DNA from: Comamonas koreensis
Lineage (GTDB): Bacteria > Pseudomonadota > Gammaproteobacteria > Burkholderiales > Burkholderiaceae_C
Direction of reading: 5' to 3'
Assembly (NCBI RefSeq): GCF_021026195.1
Contig: NZ_JAJNCT010000010.1
Coordinates: 186,001 to 250,000 of the forward strand
DNA length: 64,000 nt
The first letter of the stretch is position 1, and each line of letters opens with the position of its first letter. Of the stretch, positions 63,484 through 64,000 are shown piece after piece. A model generated the notes under the pieces. The model saw only the letters and a program-made list of their open reading frames with translations. It was not told where the DNA came from and made no database searches. The position numbers and the translations under genes are program-made.

Positions 63484-64000
63484 TCACAGGCTACCGGCCT
63501 GGAAGGTGTCGCAAGACTGGACGCTGCCGGTCTTGTAGCCCTGGGTGAACCAGCGCACGCGCTGGGCGCTGGAGCCGTGGGTAAAGCTGTCGGGGCGCAC
63601 GGTGCCGGTGGCTTCGCGCTGCAGCTTGTCGTCACCAATCTGCTGGGCGGCATTCACGGCCGATTCGATATCGCCCTGCTCCAGCCAGCTCTTGGCCTGC
63701 TGCGAATGGTTGGCCCAGATGCCGGCATAGCAGTCGGCCTGCAGCTCCAGGCGCACCGACAGCGCGTTTTGCTCGCGCTCGCTGATGCGGCCGCGCATCG
63801 CATCGACCTTGCCCGAGATACCCAGCAGGTTCTGCACATGGTGGCCCACCTCGTGCGCCACCACATAGGCACGCGCAAACTCACCTGGCGCGCCCAGCTG
63901 GCGGCTCATGGTGTTGAAAAAGTCCATGTCCAGGTAGACCTTCTGGTCACCAGGGCAGTAGAACGGGCCCATCGCCGATTGGCCGGTGCCGCAGGCGGTG
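63484..64000 (-). CDS. Neutral zinc metallopeptidase, YpfJ-like (5' end outside window)
   Basis: The frame continues through the window edge, so only the C-terminal ~170 residues are present. The zinc-protease motif HEVGHHVQNLLG is intact. It is preceded by YCPGDQKVYLDMDF and followed by ELQADCYAGIWANH, which supplies a third metal ligand, as in the YpfJ/KPN_02809 family. The N-terminal membrane anchor typical of the family would lie beyond 64000. The last residues end QSCDTFQAGSL. Confidence 0.88.
   Translation of the reverse strand, partial: TACGTGQSAMGPFYCPGDQKVYLDMDFFNTMSRQLGAPGEFARAYVVAHEVGHHVQNLLGISGKVDAMRGRISEREQNALSVRLELQADCYAGIWANHSQQAKSWLEQGDIESAVNAAQQIGDDKLQREATGTVRPDSFTHGSSAQRVRWFTQGYKTGSVQSCDTFQAGSL

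Noticed and set aside
63342..63653. 103-codon frame overlapping the metallopeptidase end
   Set aside because: It runs in another frame through confirmed coding sequence and has no conserved features.

Overview
This 64 kb window is a chromosomal segment of a high-GC betaproteobacterium. It is most likely a Comamonadaceae member close to Comamonas, Delftia or Acidovorax. The assignment rests on gene content: a solitary Bug/TctC-type binding protein, a small Trp-rich membrane protein typical of Burkholderiales, a short H-NS protein with the TWTGRGKAPKW C-terminus, AcnA with a Burkholderiales-style insertion, and strongly C/G-ending codons. No rRNA, tRNA, prophage, transposase or CRISPR array was found. 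Coding is dense on both strands, with five gene-poor gaps of interest.

Layout. 0-6 kb: a LysR regulator, then topoisomerase IV (parE, parC). 5.7 kb: a MITE-like repeat. 6-8 kb: a three-gene unit of MFS transporter, 57-residue membrane peptide and methyltransferase. 8-11 kb: a small secreted protein behind a structured leader, then a BaeSR-like two-component system. 11-15 kb: mgtA and mgtC. 15-18 kb: Bug receptor, and an HxlR regulator divergent from a zinc-independent alcohol dehydrogenase/quinone reductase. 18-24 kb: ilvD, a Trp-rich small protein, cytochrome c, a LapA-like protein, acs and a YqhA-like protein. 24.6-30 kb: a complete ProU-type glycine betaine transporter (proV, proW and two proX paralogues) preceded by a long, structured, terminator-containing 5' leader. 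30-36 kb: the RNA-repair locus, with sigma54/RtcR-controlled rtcB, an unknown gene and rtcA.

35.8-37 kb: about 1.2 kb without genes, holding three copies (one inverted) of a hairpin-rich repeat. 37-44 kb: amino-acid permease, kynB, kynU, an exonuclease, a lactate-permease-type transporter and its likely XRE-cupin regulator. 43-46 kb: LysR and a divergent MFS exporter. 46-49 kb: the alkylation-response operon ada, 2OG-Fe(II) oxygenase and alkA, divergent from kynA. 50-55 kb: MFS, FAD monooxygenase and a membrane GGDEF-EAL protein. 55-64 kb: acnA, hns, a CorC-type protein, apaH, the second MITE-like copy, rhlE and a truncated zinc metallopeptidase.

Functional themes. Tryptophan is degraded to anthranilate by KynA, KynB and KynU, encoded in two places about 8 kb apart. 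Osmoprotectant uptake is encoded by proVWXX. RNA repair is encoded by RtcR/RtcB/RtcA with an uncharacterised partner. DNA alkylation damage is handled by Ada/AlkA. The most promising undescribed elements are the proV leader RNA, the unknown gene inside the rtc operon, and the two families of non-coding dispersed repeats.
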